A stretch of DNA of 61,082 nucleotides from Bacteroidales bacterium (GCA_025454755.1 JALONV010000005.1:1-61082), one strand, 5' to 3'. Positions 25,091 through 37,195 are shown, counted from the first letter of the stretch. Made by a program: numbers and translations. Notes: a model not told the origin generated them from the sequence alone.

Positions 25091-26599
25091 ATGCGACAAG
25101 GATTAGTAATATTGCTTTCAATCTTCACTACCATGGAACTTTACTCACAAAGCAAACAGATTGACAGACAACCTGTTGCAGCTGGCCGATTCTATACTGC
25201 CGATAAGGAAACCCTGAAAAAAGAGCTGACTGTGTTATTTGCTGATTGCAAAAAACCGGACGAAGAGCTAAATGTAAGGGCTATTATTGCTCCCCATGCC
25301 GGATATGTATTCTCCGGTAAAATAGCAGCGTCAGCCTTCTCCACCACCTCAAGGATTGCCGGTTATAAAAATATTTTCCTGATCGGATCGAGCCATGTTA
25401 TGGCATTCGACGGGGCATCTGTCTACAATACGGGAGATTTTATAACCCCCCTGGGAAGAGCTGTCGTAAATATAGAGATAGGCAATAATCTGAAAAAAGA
25501 GAATGCCATATTCAAATTCCCAACTACCGCGCACCTGCAGGATCATTGTCTGGAAGTTCAGATTCCGTTCATACAATATTATTATACTGTCACACCAAAA
25601 ATTGTCCCCATTATTATCGGAACTACCAGTAACACCACAATTAAGAAGGTTGCAGAAGCGCTAAAACCTTACTTCACCTCTGAAAACCTCTTCGTCATAA
25701 GCAGCGATTTCTCTCACTATCCCTCCTACCAGGATGGCAATAAAGCCGACAATGCAACAGCAACCGCACTGGTTTCAGGTGATCCTGCCGTTTTCCTCGC
25801 GACATTAAAGAAGAACTCGGAAGCACAAATCGAAGGGTTGGCAACCAGTATGTGCGGTTGGACATCCGGCCTTACTCTTCTGCACCTTGCAGAAGGAAAC
25901 AAAAACCTTGAGTTTAAGCGCATAGCATACTGCAATTCCGGAGATTCACAATACGGGAATAAAGATGAAGTAGTAGGATATCATGCCATTGCACTGGTTG
26001 AAAAAAAACAGATGCAGGAAAGTAAGCAGAAAGACTCTGAAGACTTCAGCTTTTCAAAAGAAGAGAATGAGACATTGTTCTATATAGCGCGAAACACCAT
26101 AAAATCGAAACTTTTTGAGGACAAGGAGTTCGCAATTGATGAGAAAAAGATCACTGAAGCCCTGAGAAGGCCGCTTGGCGCTTTCGTCACCCTTAAAATA
26201 AATGGCGTCCTCCGGGGTTGTATAGGCCGGTTTGTTTCGACTGAACCCCTTTATGAGGTTGTCAGAGCCTCAGCGCTGTCATCAGCATTCGAGGACCATC
26301 GCTTCCCGGCTCTGACAAAAGATGAATATAATAACGTTGATATAGAAATAACTGTCCTTGGCCCAATGAAAAAAATCGACGATATCAGCGAGATCAAGCT
26401 TGGCAAACATGGCATCTATATCAAAAAGGACTTCATGGCAGGAACAATGCTTCCACAGGTTCCGATTGAATACGGATGGACACTTGAAGAGTTCCTGGGA
26501 TACACTTCCAGGGACAAAGCCGGAATTGGATGGGATGGCTGGAAAACAGCTGAAATCAATATATACGAGGGTTTAGTGCTCGAAGAAAATAAAAAGTGA
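25091..26599 (+). CDS. MEMO1-AMMECR1 fusion (AmmeMemoRadiSam proteins B and A)
   Basis: A 502-aa fusion of two ancient, poorly understood domains. Residues about 25-305 are MEMO1-like, a fold related to extradiol dioxygenases: APHAGYVFSG (His69), GSSHVM (His102), SSDFSHYP (His209) and SMCGW (Cys255); His69, His102 and Cys255 appear to match the human MEMO1 metal site. Residues about 322-500 are AMMECR1-like with the signature LRGCIGR (374-380) and SSAFEDHRFPAL. The N-terminus MRQGLVILLSIFTTMELYSQ looks like a cleavable signal peptide, implying export. The next gene starts inside its stop codon (GTGA). A radical SAM protein of the same system follows one gene later. Function unproven. Confidence 0.9.
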   Translation: MRQGLVILLSIFTTMELYSQSKQIDRQPVAAGRFYTADKETLKKELTVLFADCKKPDEELNVRAIIAPHAGYVFSGKIAASAFSTTSRIAGYKNIFLIGSSHVMAFDGASVYNTGDFITPLGRAVVNIEIGNNLKKENAIFKFPTTAHLQDHCLEVQIPFIQYYYTVTPKIVPIIIGTTSNTTIKKVAEALKPYFTSENLFVISSDFSHYPSYQDGNKADNATATALVSGDPAVFLATLKKNSEAQIEGLATSMCGWTSGLTLLHLAEGNKNLEFKRIAYCNSGDSQYGNKDEVVGYHAIALVEKKQMQESKQKDSEDFSFSKEENETLFYIARNTIKSKLFEDKEFAIDEKKITEALRRPLGAFVTLKINGVLRGCIGRFVSTEPLYEVVRASALSSAFEDHRFPALTKDEYNNVDIEITVLGPMKKIDDISEIKLGKHGIYIKKDFMAGTMLPQVPIEYGWTLEEFLGYTSRDKAGIGWDGWKTAEINIYEGLVLEENKK

Positions 26600-29019
26600 C
26601 CATGTACCATGTTGTCGGAACAATTATAACGGTTTCCCTCCTTTATCTTTTAAGTTTCCTCTTTTACAGGACCGGCTTATTATCACAAACGATTCACAGG
26701 AAGTTCTGGAATAGTGTACTGGCCGCAACATTTATTTTTACGGCTATTGCAGGGATATTCATGGCTCTTCAGATACATTTCAAATGGAATGTACCATTTA
26801 TTAAATCACTTCTCAAATGGCACGTCGAAATCGGGGTTGCCTTCGGGATGACCGGCTTATTCCATTTCCTGTGGCATCTTCCGTATTTTGGAAGGATATT
26901 TAAAGGATCAGAAGACGGTCAGCCTTGTGCTGAATATAAACAGACAGATTCCTTTTCCATATCCGCCAATCTATTCATGATTGGTTTTACAAGCACTTCG
27001 GTTCAAATCCTGCTTATCAGGGAACTGATGAATATTACAGGAGGATACGAACTGATATCCGGCGTTTTCCTGGGTTCGTGGCTGATAGCCTCTTCCGCAG
27101 GGGCGGCAATAGCCAACAGATCAGCGCTTAACGACATCAGGAAAATAAACCTGCTTTTTGCCATTTGTGCATTTATTTCTGTCAGCCTGCTGCCCCTGCT
27201 CACCAGGCTTTTTCTCGGAACAGGGGAAGTACCTTCTTTCCTTGAAGGATTGATCATAACTCTGATACTTCTCGTCCCCTTCTGCCTGATAAGCGGATTT
27301 GCCTTTGTCAAGCTCATTAACACTGCAAGAGAAATTAATGCATTTATACCCGGCAAATCATTCTCAATTGAGACAACAGGAGGCATCATTGCCGGAATAA
27401 TATTATCGGTACTGACATCAGGTATATTCAATACCTACGAATTGCTTCTGATAATACTTCTATTGTTTCTGGCATATACGCTGCTTACCTGGTACATCCG
27501 GGAGAAGATGGCTAAACTGATAGTAAAAGCATTTTTTACAATTCTTATCTCGGCAATAGTCCTGTCTGAACCGGACCTGCTTTTCAGAGAGCTTCTGCTG
27601 CCGGCCATCAACATTACAGAAACAAAAGATACTCCTTACGGGAACTTAACCAAAGGGGAATATGCAGGTGAAGAGAGTGTCTATTATAATCAGCGGCTTC
27701 TTTCCTACAATGATGATGCGATGGAGAGAGAAGAGGATATTCATTATGCAATGCTTCAGAGGAATAATCCGGAGAACATCCTTCTTATCTCAGGATCTTT
27801 AAAACCTCATCTTCAGGAAATACTCAAATATGATGTAAAGAAAGTCGTTTATGTCGAGAGAGATCCGGAACTTGTAAGATCCTTCATGACTGACGAATAC
27901 AAGGGAGGTCAGAAGGTTGTCATTGAGAACAGGGATGCTTTCAGGTATCTGAGAAGCACTAATGAAACATTCGATGCCATTATCATGCTCCTCCCCCCAC
28001 CTTCAACCCTATCAGTCAACAGATTCTATACGACTGACTTCTTTAAGGATGCAAAGAATAAGCTTACTGCCGGAGGTGTTTTCCTGTGTTCACCTGGTCC
28101 TAATGACAATTATTTCAACCAGGAATCGGTAAATCTTTATTCATCAATTTTTAACAGCCTGGCAGCGAACTTTAAATATGTCGAGCCCGTGGCAGGCAAC
28201 AAGATTTACCTGATTGCCTCTGATGAAGAGTTATCGGTTTCATTCTGCAGACTTGCCGGGGGAAAGAAAATTGAAAATATCTATGTAAGCCCAGCCTTCA
28301 TCACAGATGAATTTACTGAAAAAAAATCTGCCGAGATAAAAGCTCTGATGGATACCGGAATAAGGCTGAACAGGAATCAATTTCCTATCGCATGTTTTCA
28401 TTCTCAGTCATATAACATGAGCAAAAACCTTGACGAAAGGTTGCCTGCGATAATACTTATGATTCTGGCTTTCGTTATTCCAATCTTTGCAACCAGGAGG
28501 AGGAACATGCTTATGTATTTCAGCGCTTCGGCCCTGGCCGGCTTTGAAATAATAATTCTTCTCACTCTCCAGCTAACTGCAGGAAACATGTATCAGCTGA
28601 CCGGTCTTGTAATTGCAGTTATGATGGCAGGATTGGCGGCAGGAGCCGGCACAAGGATGAACTTCACCGGAACTATTGATCTCAGAATCAAATCCATGAT
28701 CCTGGTGATCTACTATGTTGTCCTTGCATTATGCTTCAATCTTATCCTGGGATTAAAGGGAGTATTTGTTCCTGTGCTTTTAATCCTCCTTTCAGTGGTT
28801 ATACCAGCGTGGATGACAGGCCATATATTCCGTGAGCTGACAACAGGCAGTACAGAAACATCGGCTCCCGGAGCAACATACAGCGCAGACCTTGCGGGAT
28901 CGGCTCTAGGATTCATACTCGTATCCGGGATCGCAGTTCCGGCTTTTGGAATCAGGAACTCGATAATTTTACTCTCGATACTTATATTTGCAGGCATACT
29001 TTTTGGAACTAAGAAATAG
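26596..29019 (+). CDS. Polytopic membrane protein with spermidine-synthase-like domain
   Basis: An 807-aa protein. It has N-terminal hydrophobic helices (three before residue 115, then about eight between 125 and 340), a soluble Rossmann-type domain at about 345-590 resembling spermidine synthase/SAM methyltransferases (TPYGNLTKGEY, NILLISGSLKPHLQEILKY, VVYVERDPELV, FDAIIMLLPPPSTLSVNRFYTTDFFKDAKNKL), and about seven C-terminal helices. In SpeE the catalytic residue is the Asp of a DxxD loop; here the loop reads LLPPPSTLS and lacks it. LISGSL departs from the usual GGGDG. It may therefore not make polyamines. GTG at 26596 overlaps the upstream stop; ATG at 26602 is an alternative. Encoded within an AmmeMemoRadiSam cluster. 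Confidence 0.85.
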   Translation: MTMYHVVGTIITVSLLYLLSFLFYRTGLLSQTIHRKFWNSVLAATFIFTAIAGIFMALQIHFKWNVPFIKSLLKWHVEIGVAFGMTGLFHFLWHLPYFGRIFKGSEDGQPCAEYKQTDSFSISANLFMIGFTSTSVQILLIRELMNITGGYELISGVFLGSWLIASSAGAAIANRSALNDIRKINLLFAICAFISVSLLPLLTRLFLGTGEVPSFLEGLIITLILLVPFCLISGFAFVKLINTAREINAFIPGKSFSIETTGGIIAGIILSVLTSGIFNTYELLLIILLLFLAYTLLTWYIREKMAKLIVKAFFTILISAIVLSEPDLLFRELLLPAINITETKDTPYGNLTKGEYAGEESVYYNQRLLSYNDDAMEREEDIHYAMLQRNNPENILLISGSLKPHLQEILKYDVKKVVYVERDPELVRSFMTDEYKGGQKVVIENRDAFRYLRSTNETFDAIIMLLPPPSTLSVNRFYTTDFFKDAKNKLTAGGVFLCSPGPNDNYFNQESVNLYSSIFNSLAANFKYVEPVAGNKIYLIASDEELSVSFCRLAGGKKIENIYVSPAFITDEFTEKKSAEIKALMDTGIRLNRNQFPIACFHSQSYNMSKNLDERLPAIILMILAFVIPIFATRRRNMLMYFSASALAGFEIIILLTLQLTAGNMYQLTGLVIAVMMAGLAAGAGTRMNFTGTIDLRIKSMILVIYYVVLALCFNLILGLKGVFVPVLLILLSVVIPAWMTGHIFRELTTGSTETSAPGATYSADLAGSALGFILVSGIAVPAFGIRNSIILLSILIFAGILFGTKK

Positions 29020-29052
29020 CTAATTTTAAGAATCAAAAAATCGTTACGGGAA

Positions 29053-30189
29053 TTGAATAAAACTGCTCAGAATATTTCAAAGCGTGATTTCCTGAAGAGA
29101 TGCTTTGCAGTTTCTTCAGGCGTCATTTGTTTTCCGCGGATGGCTGTCGCTGACAGCTTTATGGACTCAGATCAGGATATTTACCGTAAGCTGGCAATGT
29201 ACCAGGAGGAGACACCCAGAGGAATAATGTGCAGGATATGTCCCAACGAATGTGTTCTGAAGGAGGGTGAGGTAAGTAAATGCAATAACAGAAGAGTGCA
29301 CAATTCCAAATTGTACACAATGGCATTCGGCAATCCATGCTCTGTCAACATTGATCCGATAGAAAAGAAACCATTGTATCATTTTGTCCCCGGATCCAGG
29401 GCATTTTCAATTGCCACTGCCGGCTGTAACCTTGTCTGTCTCAATTGCCAGAACTGGACCATCTCACAAACCAGTCCCGATAAAACCAGGAATTACGATC
29501 TGCCGCCTGAAAGGGTTGTGAGTGAGGCAATAGGAAGTCAATGCAAATCTATTGCCTATACTTATTCCGAACCTATGACTTTTTACGAATATACTTTCGA
29601 ATCTGCCGGACTGGCAAAGAAAGCAGGTGTCAGGAACATAGTAAAATCAAATGGTTATATAAATCCTGAGCCTCTTAAGAAACTATGTTCCGTTTTAGAT
29701 GCGGCAAACATCGATCTGAAGTCGTTCAATGAAAGCACTTATCTTAAACTGACAGGTGGCAAATTACAGCCTGTTCTGGATTCACTTAAGATTTATAAGG
29801 ATATGGGGGTGTGGCTTGAGATAACCAATCTTGTAGTTCCGGGATGGACGGATAATATTGATGAAATCGGGAAAATGTGCAAATGGCTTAGCGAAAACGG
29901 ATTCAGGGATACGCCGCTTCACTTCAGCAGGTTTTATCCCACCCATAAACTCCAGCAGCTTCCTCCTACTCCGGTTGAGGTTCTTAAAAATGCCGTTAAG
30001 GTCGCTGTAAGTGAAGGAATACGATATGTATATACAGGAAATGTGCCGGGAAATGAGATCTCTGATACTAAATGTGCCACATGCGGGACAACTCTTGTAA
30101 AAAGGCTTGGTTATACTATCACTGCGAACACAATTTTAAACGGGAAATGCAGTAAATGCGGGAATGCTATCCCGGGAGTATGGAGCTGA
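29053..30189 (+). CDS. AmmeMemoRadiSam-system radical SAM enzyme
   Basis: A 378-aa radical SAM protein. The [4Fe-4S] motif CNLVCLNC (Cys125, 129, 132) follows AFSIATAG. An N-terminal cysteine cluster (Cys60, 63, 67, 77; CRICPNECVLKEG) is typical of this subfamily, and a C-terminal rubredoxin-like knuckle pair (Cys341/344, 366/369) may bind zinc or iron. The N-terminus SKRDFLKRCFAVSSGVICFP followed by MAVADS resembles a Tat-type signal with KR in place of RR, so export is possible but would be odd for a SAM-dependent enzyme. The start is TTG at 29053; there is no nearer in-frame ATG before the cysteine cluster except Met30. The reaction is unknown. Confidence 0.9.
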   Translation: MNKTAQNISKRDFLKRCFAVSSGVICFPRMAVADSFMDSDQDIYRKLAMYQEETPRGIMCRICPNECVLKEGEVSKCNNRRVHNSKLYTMAFGNPCSVNIDPIEKKPLYHFVPGSRAFSIATAGCNLVCLNCQNWTISQTSPDKTRNYDLPPERVVSEAIGSQCKSIAYTYSEPMTFYEYTFESAGLAKKAGVRNIVKSNGYINPEPLKKLCSVLDAANIDLKSFNESTYLKLTGGKLQPVLDSLKIYKDMGVWLEITNLVVPGWTDNIDEIGKMCKWLSENGFRDTPLHFSRFYPTHKLQQLPPTPVEVLKNAVKVAVSEGIRYVYTGNVPGNEISDTKCATCGTTLVKRLGYTITANTILNGKCSKCGNAIPGVWS

Positions 30190-30203
30190 AAGAATAGTTT
30201 TAA

Positions 30204-32216
<2,013 letters not shown>

Positions 32217-32226
32217 TAATTACATC

Positions 32227-32258
32227 TTGCTGACTTTAATAAAAAACTGTTAGGTTTG
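32227..32258 (+). promoter_or_regulatory. Promoter just before the DUF6913-like gene
   Basis: TTG at 32227-32229 and TAGGTTTG at 32251-32258 are 21 nt apart, a good -33/-7 pair. The ATG at 32263 begins only 4 nt after the -7 box, so the transcript may be leaderless. Confidence 0.55.
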
Positions 32259-32262
32259 CAAT

Positions 32263-32838
32263 ATGGAACTGTTTGAGAATACAAGACTGAAAATCGGGAA
32301 TTCCATCTTCTCAAAGAATATACTTAAAGCAAAGAGGAAGGTAAGCTATGGAGGCATTCACCTGATAAAAAAGATCGGAATTGTCTGGGATGCTTCAAAG
32401 ACAGGCGAATTCGCAAGTCTTTCAAAGTTCCATCAGAAGATGCAGGAAAGGAACATCGATGTAAAAATCCTTGGATATTATCCCGGGAAAGAACTTCCTG
32501 ATCAGTTAACTGCCATCCGTTTTCTTTCATGCATAAAACGTAAAGAGCTGAATCTCTTTTATATACCGGTTTCAACTGAGGCAGATGTCTTTCTAAGGAC
32601 GAAGTTTGATATTTTAATTGACATAAATTTCGACAAGGTGTTTCCTCTTCAGTACATAACGAAATTATCAACTTCCAGTTTTAAAGTCGGCTTGTTTAAT
32701 TCTGAAACCGACTCTTCTACATTTGACCTCATGATGGAAATTAAAAAACCTGTTCAGGTGGAAAATTACCTGACACAGGTAATCCATTACCTCGAAAAGA
32801 TAAACTCCGGATCAACAGTAACAGTTGTCAATCAATAG
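32263..32838 (+). CDS. Conserved Bacteroidota protein, probably DUF6913
   Basis: A 191-aa soluble protein of unknown function. It has a basic N-terminus (LKAKRKVSYGG) and an alpha/beta pattern: KKIGIVWDASKTGEFASLSKFHQKM, VKILGYYPGKELP, FDILIDINFDKVFPLQYITKLS, FKVGLFN. The last part resembles the family I recall as DUF6913, found next to dapA in many Bacteroidota. It is followed by dapA after 3 nt, so the two are co-translated or co-transcribed. No catalytic motif is recognised. Confidence 0.8.
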   Translation: MELFENTRLKIGNSIFSKNILKAKRKVSYGGIHLIKKIGIVWDASKTGEFASLSKFHQKMQERNIDVKILGYYPGKELPDQLTAIRFLSCIKRKELNLFYIPVSTEADVFLRTKFDILIDINFDKVFPLQYITKLSTSSFKVGLFNSETDSSTFDLMMEIKKPVQVENYLTQVIHYLEKINSGSTVTVVNQ

Positions 32839-32841
32839 AAC

Positions 32842-33720
32842 ATGAAAAGATTCAAAGGGACTGGTGTTGCAATAGTCACACCTTTTAAGAACGATTCAAG
32901 TATCGATTTTTCAGCACTGGGACGCGTAATTAATCATGTAATAAAAGGAGGTGTCAATTACATAGTGGCAATGGGTACCACAGGTGAAGCCTCCACTCTT
33001 ACAAAAGATGAGAAACATGCTATTGTTTCATATGTCACCGAAGCTATCGACAGCAGAGTTCCGCTTGTTGCGGGTATTGGAGGAAATAATACCCAGGATG
33101 TTATAAACACCATTAGAGAGCTTGATCTTCAGGGAGTTGACGCGATATTATCAGTTGCTCCCTATTACAATAAACCAAGCCAGAGAGGTTTATTCGAGCA
33201 TTTCAAGGCTATTTCTGCCTGCAGTCCGCTTCCCTTAATGATCTACAATGTTCCGGGAAGAGCTTCATGCAATATCTCTTCTGACACCTGCCTTGAGCTG
33301 GCTCATGAATGTGATAACATAATTGCTGTTAAGGAGGCATCGGGTGATTTGGCTCAGATAATGAGAATAATCAAAGGTAAACCCGGGAATTTCATGGTCA
33401 TTTCCGGCGACGACATGCTGATAATTCCCGTAATTGCCGCAGGAGGATCGGGAGTTATTTCAGTGCTTGCAAATGCGTACCCATCAGAATGCAATGAGAT
33501 TGTAAGCAACGCTATGAACAATAACTTTAAGGCTGCACGCGATGCTCATTTCCGGTTCATCGAAGCCATTGAACTGCTCTTTGCCGATGGCAATCCCTCA
33601 GGCATCAAGGCATTCATGAGCATAATGGACCTTTGCCAGAACAATTTAAGATTGCCCCTGGTACCTGTAAATAGCAATGTCTATTCCCGAATAAAAAAGT
33701 TTGTTGAAGGTGTGAAATAA
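32842..33720 (+). CDS. dapA: 4-hydroxy-tetrahydrodipicolinate synthase
   Basis: DapA condenses pyruvate with aspartate semialdehyde, the first committed step of the diaminopimelate/lysine pathway. It is a TIM barrel with GTTGEAST (45-52), the catalytic tyrosine in IYNVPGR (Tyr135) and the Schiff-base lysine in IAVKEASGD (Lys164). The 292-aa length is normal. It lies 3 nt after the DUF6913-like gene and converges on secA. Confidence 0.96.
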   Translation: MKRFKGTGVAIVTPFKNDSSIDFSALGRVINHVIKGGVNYIVAMGTTGEASTLTKDEKHAIVSYVTEAIDSRVPLVAGIGGNNTQDVINTIRELDLQGVDAILSVAPYYNKPSQRGLFEHFKAISACSPLPLMIYNVPGRASCNISSDTCLELAHECDNIIAVKEASGDLAQIMRIIKGKPGNFMVISGDDMLIIPVIAAGGSGVISVLANAYPSECNEIVSNAMNNNFKAARDAHFRFIEAIELLFADGNPSGIKAFMSIMDLCQNNLRLPLVPVNSNVYSRIKKFVEGVK

Positions 33721-33726
33721 TAGACG

Positions 33727-36700
33727 TCAGGCATTAGGTGACGCACCTGACTGGACCCCTCCGTGACAATTCTTGTATTTCTTTCCGCTGCCGCACGGAC
33801 AGGGATCATTTCTTCCTACTTTTCTATCAACACGCACAGGTTCTGTCTTGCGCTCTCCTGCCTGTCCTCCGCCGCTCGTGCCATACTGACTGAAATCGCT
33901 CTTCTGAGTCTTAAGGTTCTCCACCTGCCGTCTTCTCTGGGCTTCTTTAACCTGCTCCGGATCCTGGGTCGGTATATGGCCTTTCATGAGTGTGCTTACG
34001 ATATCCTTGTTCACCTTCTGGATCATAGTCTTAAAAAGTTCATACGACTCGAACTTATAGATAAGGAGAGGATCCTTCTGCTCATATGTGGCATTTTGAA
34101 CCGATTGCTTCAGCTCATCCATCTCACGAAGCTGTTCCTTCCATGAATCGTCGATAGTGGCCAGCACCACTGTTTTTTCGTATGATTTAGCCAGTTCCCT
34201 GCCTTCCGACTCAGCTGTGGCTTTCAGATTAGTCACAACCTGGAACACCTTGACACCATCAGAAATAGGAACAACAACATTTTCGTACTGATGTGACATG
34301 CGTTCGTAAACATCCTTCAGAACAGGATAAGCCTGCAGGGAGATCGAGTCGACTTTGCGCTTGTATGTATCGAGCACCTTTGCATAGACTTTATCGATAA
34401 CCACATTCGTGGATTCCTTCAGGAATACCTCAGAAGAGACCGGTGAGTCCATCGAAAATGAACGTATCAGATCAAAATCGAAGCCTTCATAGTCGCCCTC
34501 ATTCTGGTATGTTTCGACAAGATTTGCTGTTACGTCATACATTGAGTTTGCAACGTCAACGCTCAGTCTTTCTCCAAGAAGGGCATGACGCCTTTTCTTG
34601 TAGATGACGGTTCTCTGTGAGTTCATTACGTCGTCGTATTCAAGAAGGCGCTTACGTATCCCGAAGTTATTCTCCTCAACTTTTTTCTGAGCTCTTTCAA
34701 TTGATTTTGTGATCATCGAGTGTTGGATCATTTCACCATCCTTCAGTCCCAGCTTATCCATTATTCCAGCGATACGCTCGGAGCCAAAGAGCCTCATGAG
34801 TTCGTCCTCCAGTGAAACAAAGAATTGCGACGATCCGGGATCTCCCTGCCTTCCGCTTCGTCCACGAAGCTGTCTGTCGACTCGTCGTGATTCATGTCTT
34901 TCTGTTCCTATGATAGCAAGGCCACCGGCTTTCTTAACTTCATCGGTAAGCTTTATATCTGTTCCACGGCCGGCCATGTTTGTGGCAATGGTTATAGTTC
35001 CTGTTTTTCCGGCTTCTGCAACAATGTCAGCTTCCCTCTGGTGAAGCTTGGCATTAAGCACATTATGCCTGAGTCCTTTCATCTTCAGCATCCTGCTGAG
35101 CAATTCAGAAATTTCTACTGAAGTTGTGCCAACAAGTACAGGCCTGCCCTTCCTGTTCAACTCTGATATCTCGTCGATAACGGCATTGTATTTCTCACGC
35201 TTGGTCTTGTAAATTATATCTTCACGGTCGTCCCTGATGACACTCTTGTTAGTTGGTATGACAACCACATCAAGCTTGTAAATATTCCAGAGCTCACCTG
35301 CTTCTGTTTCTGCAGTACCGGTCATACCTGCAAGCTTATGGTACATCCTGAAATAGTTCTGGAGAGTAATGGTTGCGTATGTCTGCGTTGCTGCTTCAAC
35401 CTTTACATTCTCTTTGGACTCAATAGCCTGATGGAGTCCGTCGGAATACCTTCTTCCTTCAAGAATACGTCCTGTCTGCTCGTCAACGATCTTCACCTTG
35501 TTATCGATGACCACATATTCCACGTCCTTGTCAAAAAGTGTCCATGCCTTAAGCAGCTGGGTCATCGTGTGCACGCGCTCCGACTTAACTGAATAATCCT
35601 GGAGAAGCTCATCCTTTGCTTTAAGCTTTTCCCTGTCATTCAATCCGGATTTCTCGAGATCGGCTATTTTAGAACCCATATCTGGCAGGATAAAGAAGCT
35701 TGCATCTTCAACCGATGTTGAAATAAGGTCGAGGCCTTTTTCTGTCAGTTCAATGGCATTGGCTTTCTCATCAATAACAAAAAAGAGTTCCTCTGTAACT
35801 TTAGGCATCTCCTTGCTGTTGTTCTGCATGTAGAAGTTCTCGGTCTTCTGGAGCAGCGTCTTATTGCCTTCTTCACTAAGGAATTTGATCAGGGCATTGT
35901 TTTTTGGTAGCCCTTTATATGCCCTTAAAAGAAAAAGTCCCCCCTCTTCGTTCTTGCCATCGGCGATCAGCTTCCTGGCATTTGCAAGTATTTGTGTAAC
36001 AAGTTGTTTCTGAGCACTTACCAGTTTTTCAACTTTAGGCTTCAGCTCATCAAACTGCTGTGTATCGCTTTTTGCCGTCGGACCAGAGATGATGAGAGGC
36101 GTACGGGCATCATCAATGAGCACTGAGTCGACCTCGTCGACAATGGCATAATGATGTTTTCTCTGAACAAGGTCCTCAGGATTTATTGCCATGTTATCTC
36201 TCAGGTAGTCGAAGCCGAATTCGTTGTTCGTACCGAATGTGATATCGGCATTATATGCTTTGCGCCTTTCCGGTGAATTGGGCTGATGCTTGTCGATACA
36301 ATCGACAGTAAGTCCATGAAATTCATATATAGGACCCATCCATTCAGAGTCACGCCTGGACAGGTAATCATTAACAGTGACAATATGTACACCCTTGCCG
36401 GCCAGGGCATTAAGGAAGACCGGGAGAGTTGCAACGACTGTTTTTCCCTCCCCTGTTGCCATTTCGGCTATTTTCCCCTTATGAAGTGCAACACCGCCAA
36501 TAAGCTGGACATCATAGTGGACCATATCCCAGAGAATTTCATTTCCGCCTGCCATCCATCTGTTGCTCCAGACAGCTTTATCGCCTTTAATAACAATGCT
36601 TTCCCTGGTAGCGGCAAGGTCGCGGTCGAGCTGGCGGGCTGTGACCTCAATTGTCGGATTTTCCTTGAACCGTCTGGCTGTCTCCTTTACAATGGCAAAA

Positions 36701-37035
36701 GCCCTGGGTACGCATTCGTCGAGTATCTTTTCAAGCTTCTCGTCGATGCGTTTCTCAATCTTATCTGCCTCGTTATAATATACTTCCTTCTTATCTACAT
36801 CTTCTTCCTTCTCAGCTTTCTCCTTCAGGGATTTTATTTCATCCTCATCTTGTACAATATAATCATTGATCTCCTTTTTAAGGTCAAGAGTCATATCACG
36901 CAACTGGTCGTTAGTAAGATCCCCGACCTTCGCGAATTCTGCATGGACCTTTTCAACATAGGGATTAATCTCCTTCATATCACGATCATACTTGTTCCCC
37001 AGGAAGAGACCCAGCACGTTATTTATAATACTCAT
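33727..37035 (-). CDS. secA: Preprotein translocase ATPase SecA
   Basis: SecA drives post-translational export through SecYEG. At 1102 aa it is longer than E. coli SecA (901 aa), owing to charged insertions near the N-terminus (about 60-100) and in the first nucleotide-binding region (about 330-430), both usual in Bacteroidota. Walker A is MATGEGKT (192-199), the DEAD-like box is VDEVDSV, then [11 protein letters not shown] and [21 protein letters not shown]. The C-terminal zinc tail [13 protein letters not shown] is intact. It is monocistronic, with a promoter element 35 nt upstream. Confidence 0.97.
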   Translation of the reverse strand: MSIINNVLGLFLGNKYDRDMKEINPYVEKVHAEFAKVGDLTNDQLRDMTLDLKKEINDYIVQDEDEIKSLKEKAEKEEDVDKKEVYYNEADKIEKRIDEKLEKILDECVPRAFAIVKETARRFKENPTIEVTARQLDRDLAATRESIVIKGDKAVWSNRWMAGGNEILWDMVHYDVQLIGGVALHKGKIAEMATGEGKTVVATLPVFLNALAGKGVHIVTVNDYLSRRDSEWMGPIYEFHGLTVDCIDKHQPNSPERRKAYNADITFGTNNEFGFDYLRDNMAINPEDLVQRKHHYAIVDEVDSVLIDDARTPLIISGPTAKSDTQQFDELKPKVEKLVSAQKQLVTQILANARKLIADGKNEEGGLFLLRAYKGLPKNNALIKFLSEEGNKTLLQKTENFYMQNNSKEMPKVTEELFFVIDEKANAIELTEKGLDLISTSVEDASFFILPDMGSKIADLEKSGLNDREKLKAKDELLQDYSVKSERVHTMTQLLKAWTLFDKDVEYVVIDNKVKIVDEQTGRILEGRRYSDGLHQAIESKENVKVEAATQTYATITLQNYFRMYHKLAGMTGTAETEAGELWNIYKLDVVVIPTNKSVIRDDREDIIYKTKREKYNAVIDEISELNRKGRPVLVGTTSVEISELLSRMLKMKGLRHNVLNAKLHQREADIVAEAGKTGTITIATNMAGRGTDIKLTDEVKKAGGLAIIGTERHESRRVDRQLRGRSGRQGDPGSSQFFVSLEDELMRLFGSERIAGIMDKLGLKDGEMIQHSMITKSIERAQKKVEENNFGIRKRLLEYDDVMNSQRTVIYKKRRHALLGERLSVDVANSMYDVTANLVETYQNEGDYEGFDFDLIRSFSMDSPVSSEVFLKESTNVVIDKVYAKVLDTYKRKVDSISLQAYPVLKDVYERMSHQYENVVVPISDGVKVFQVVTNLKATAESEGRELAKSYEKTVVLATIDDSWKEQLREMDELKQSVQNATYEQKDPLLIYKFESYELFKTMIQKVNKDIVSTLMKGHIPTQDPEQVKEAQRRRQVENLKTQKSDFSQYGTSGGGQAGERKTEPVRVDRKVGRNDPCPCGSGKKYKNCHGGVQSGASPNA

Positions 37036-37070
37036 TGCAAAGTGATTTTACTTTATTCTAAAATAACACG

Positions 37071-37078
37071 CAAAATTA
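37071..37078 (-). promoter_or_regulatory. secA promoter -7 element
   Basis: TAATTTTG on the minus strand matches TANNTTTG and ends 35 nt before the secA ATG. Confidence 0.55.
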
Positions 37079-37106
37079 GTTTATTTTTTTAATAAATGAA
37101 GAACTT

Positions 37107-37146
37107 ACACAGAGTACCACAGAGTACCACAGAGAGACACAGAGAA
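37107..37146. repeat. 10-bp tandem repeat ACAGAGTACC
   Basis: Two exact 10-bp units (about 37109-37128) are flanked by diverged ACACAGAG-type units between secA and the metalloprotease gene. Noncoding. Confidence 0.75.
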
Positions 37147-37195
37147 AGCCCTCGGTGGAACTCTTTGCTTCTCCGGATTTCCTCTGTGAAAGTTC

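Noticed and set aside
33727-37035. SecA insertions as a novel domain
   Set aside because: The extra charged segments are a known feature of Bacteroidota SecA.
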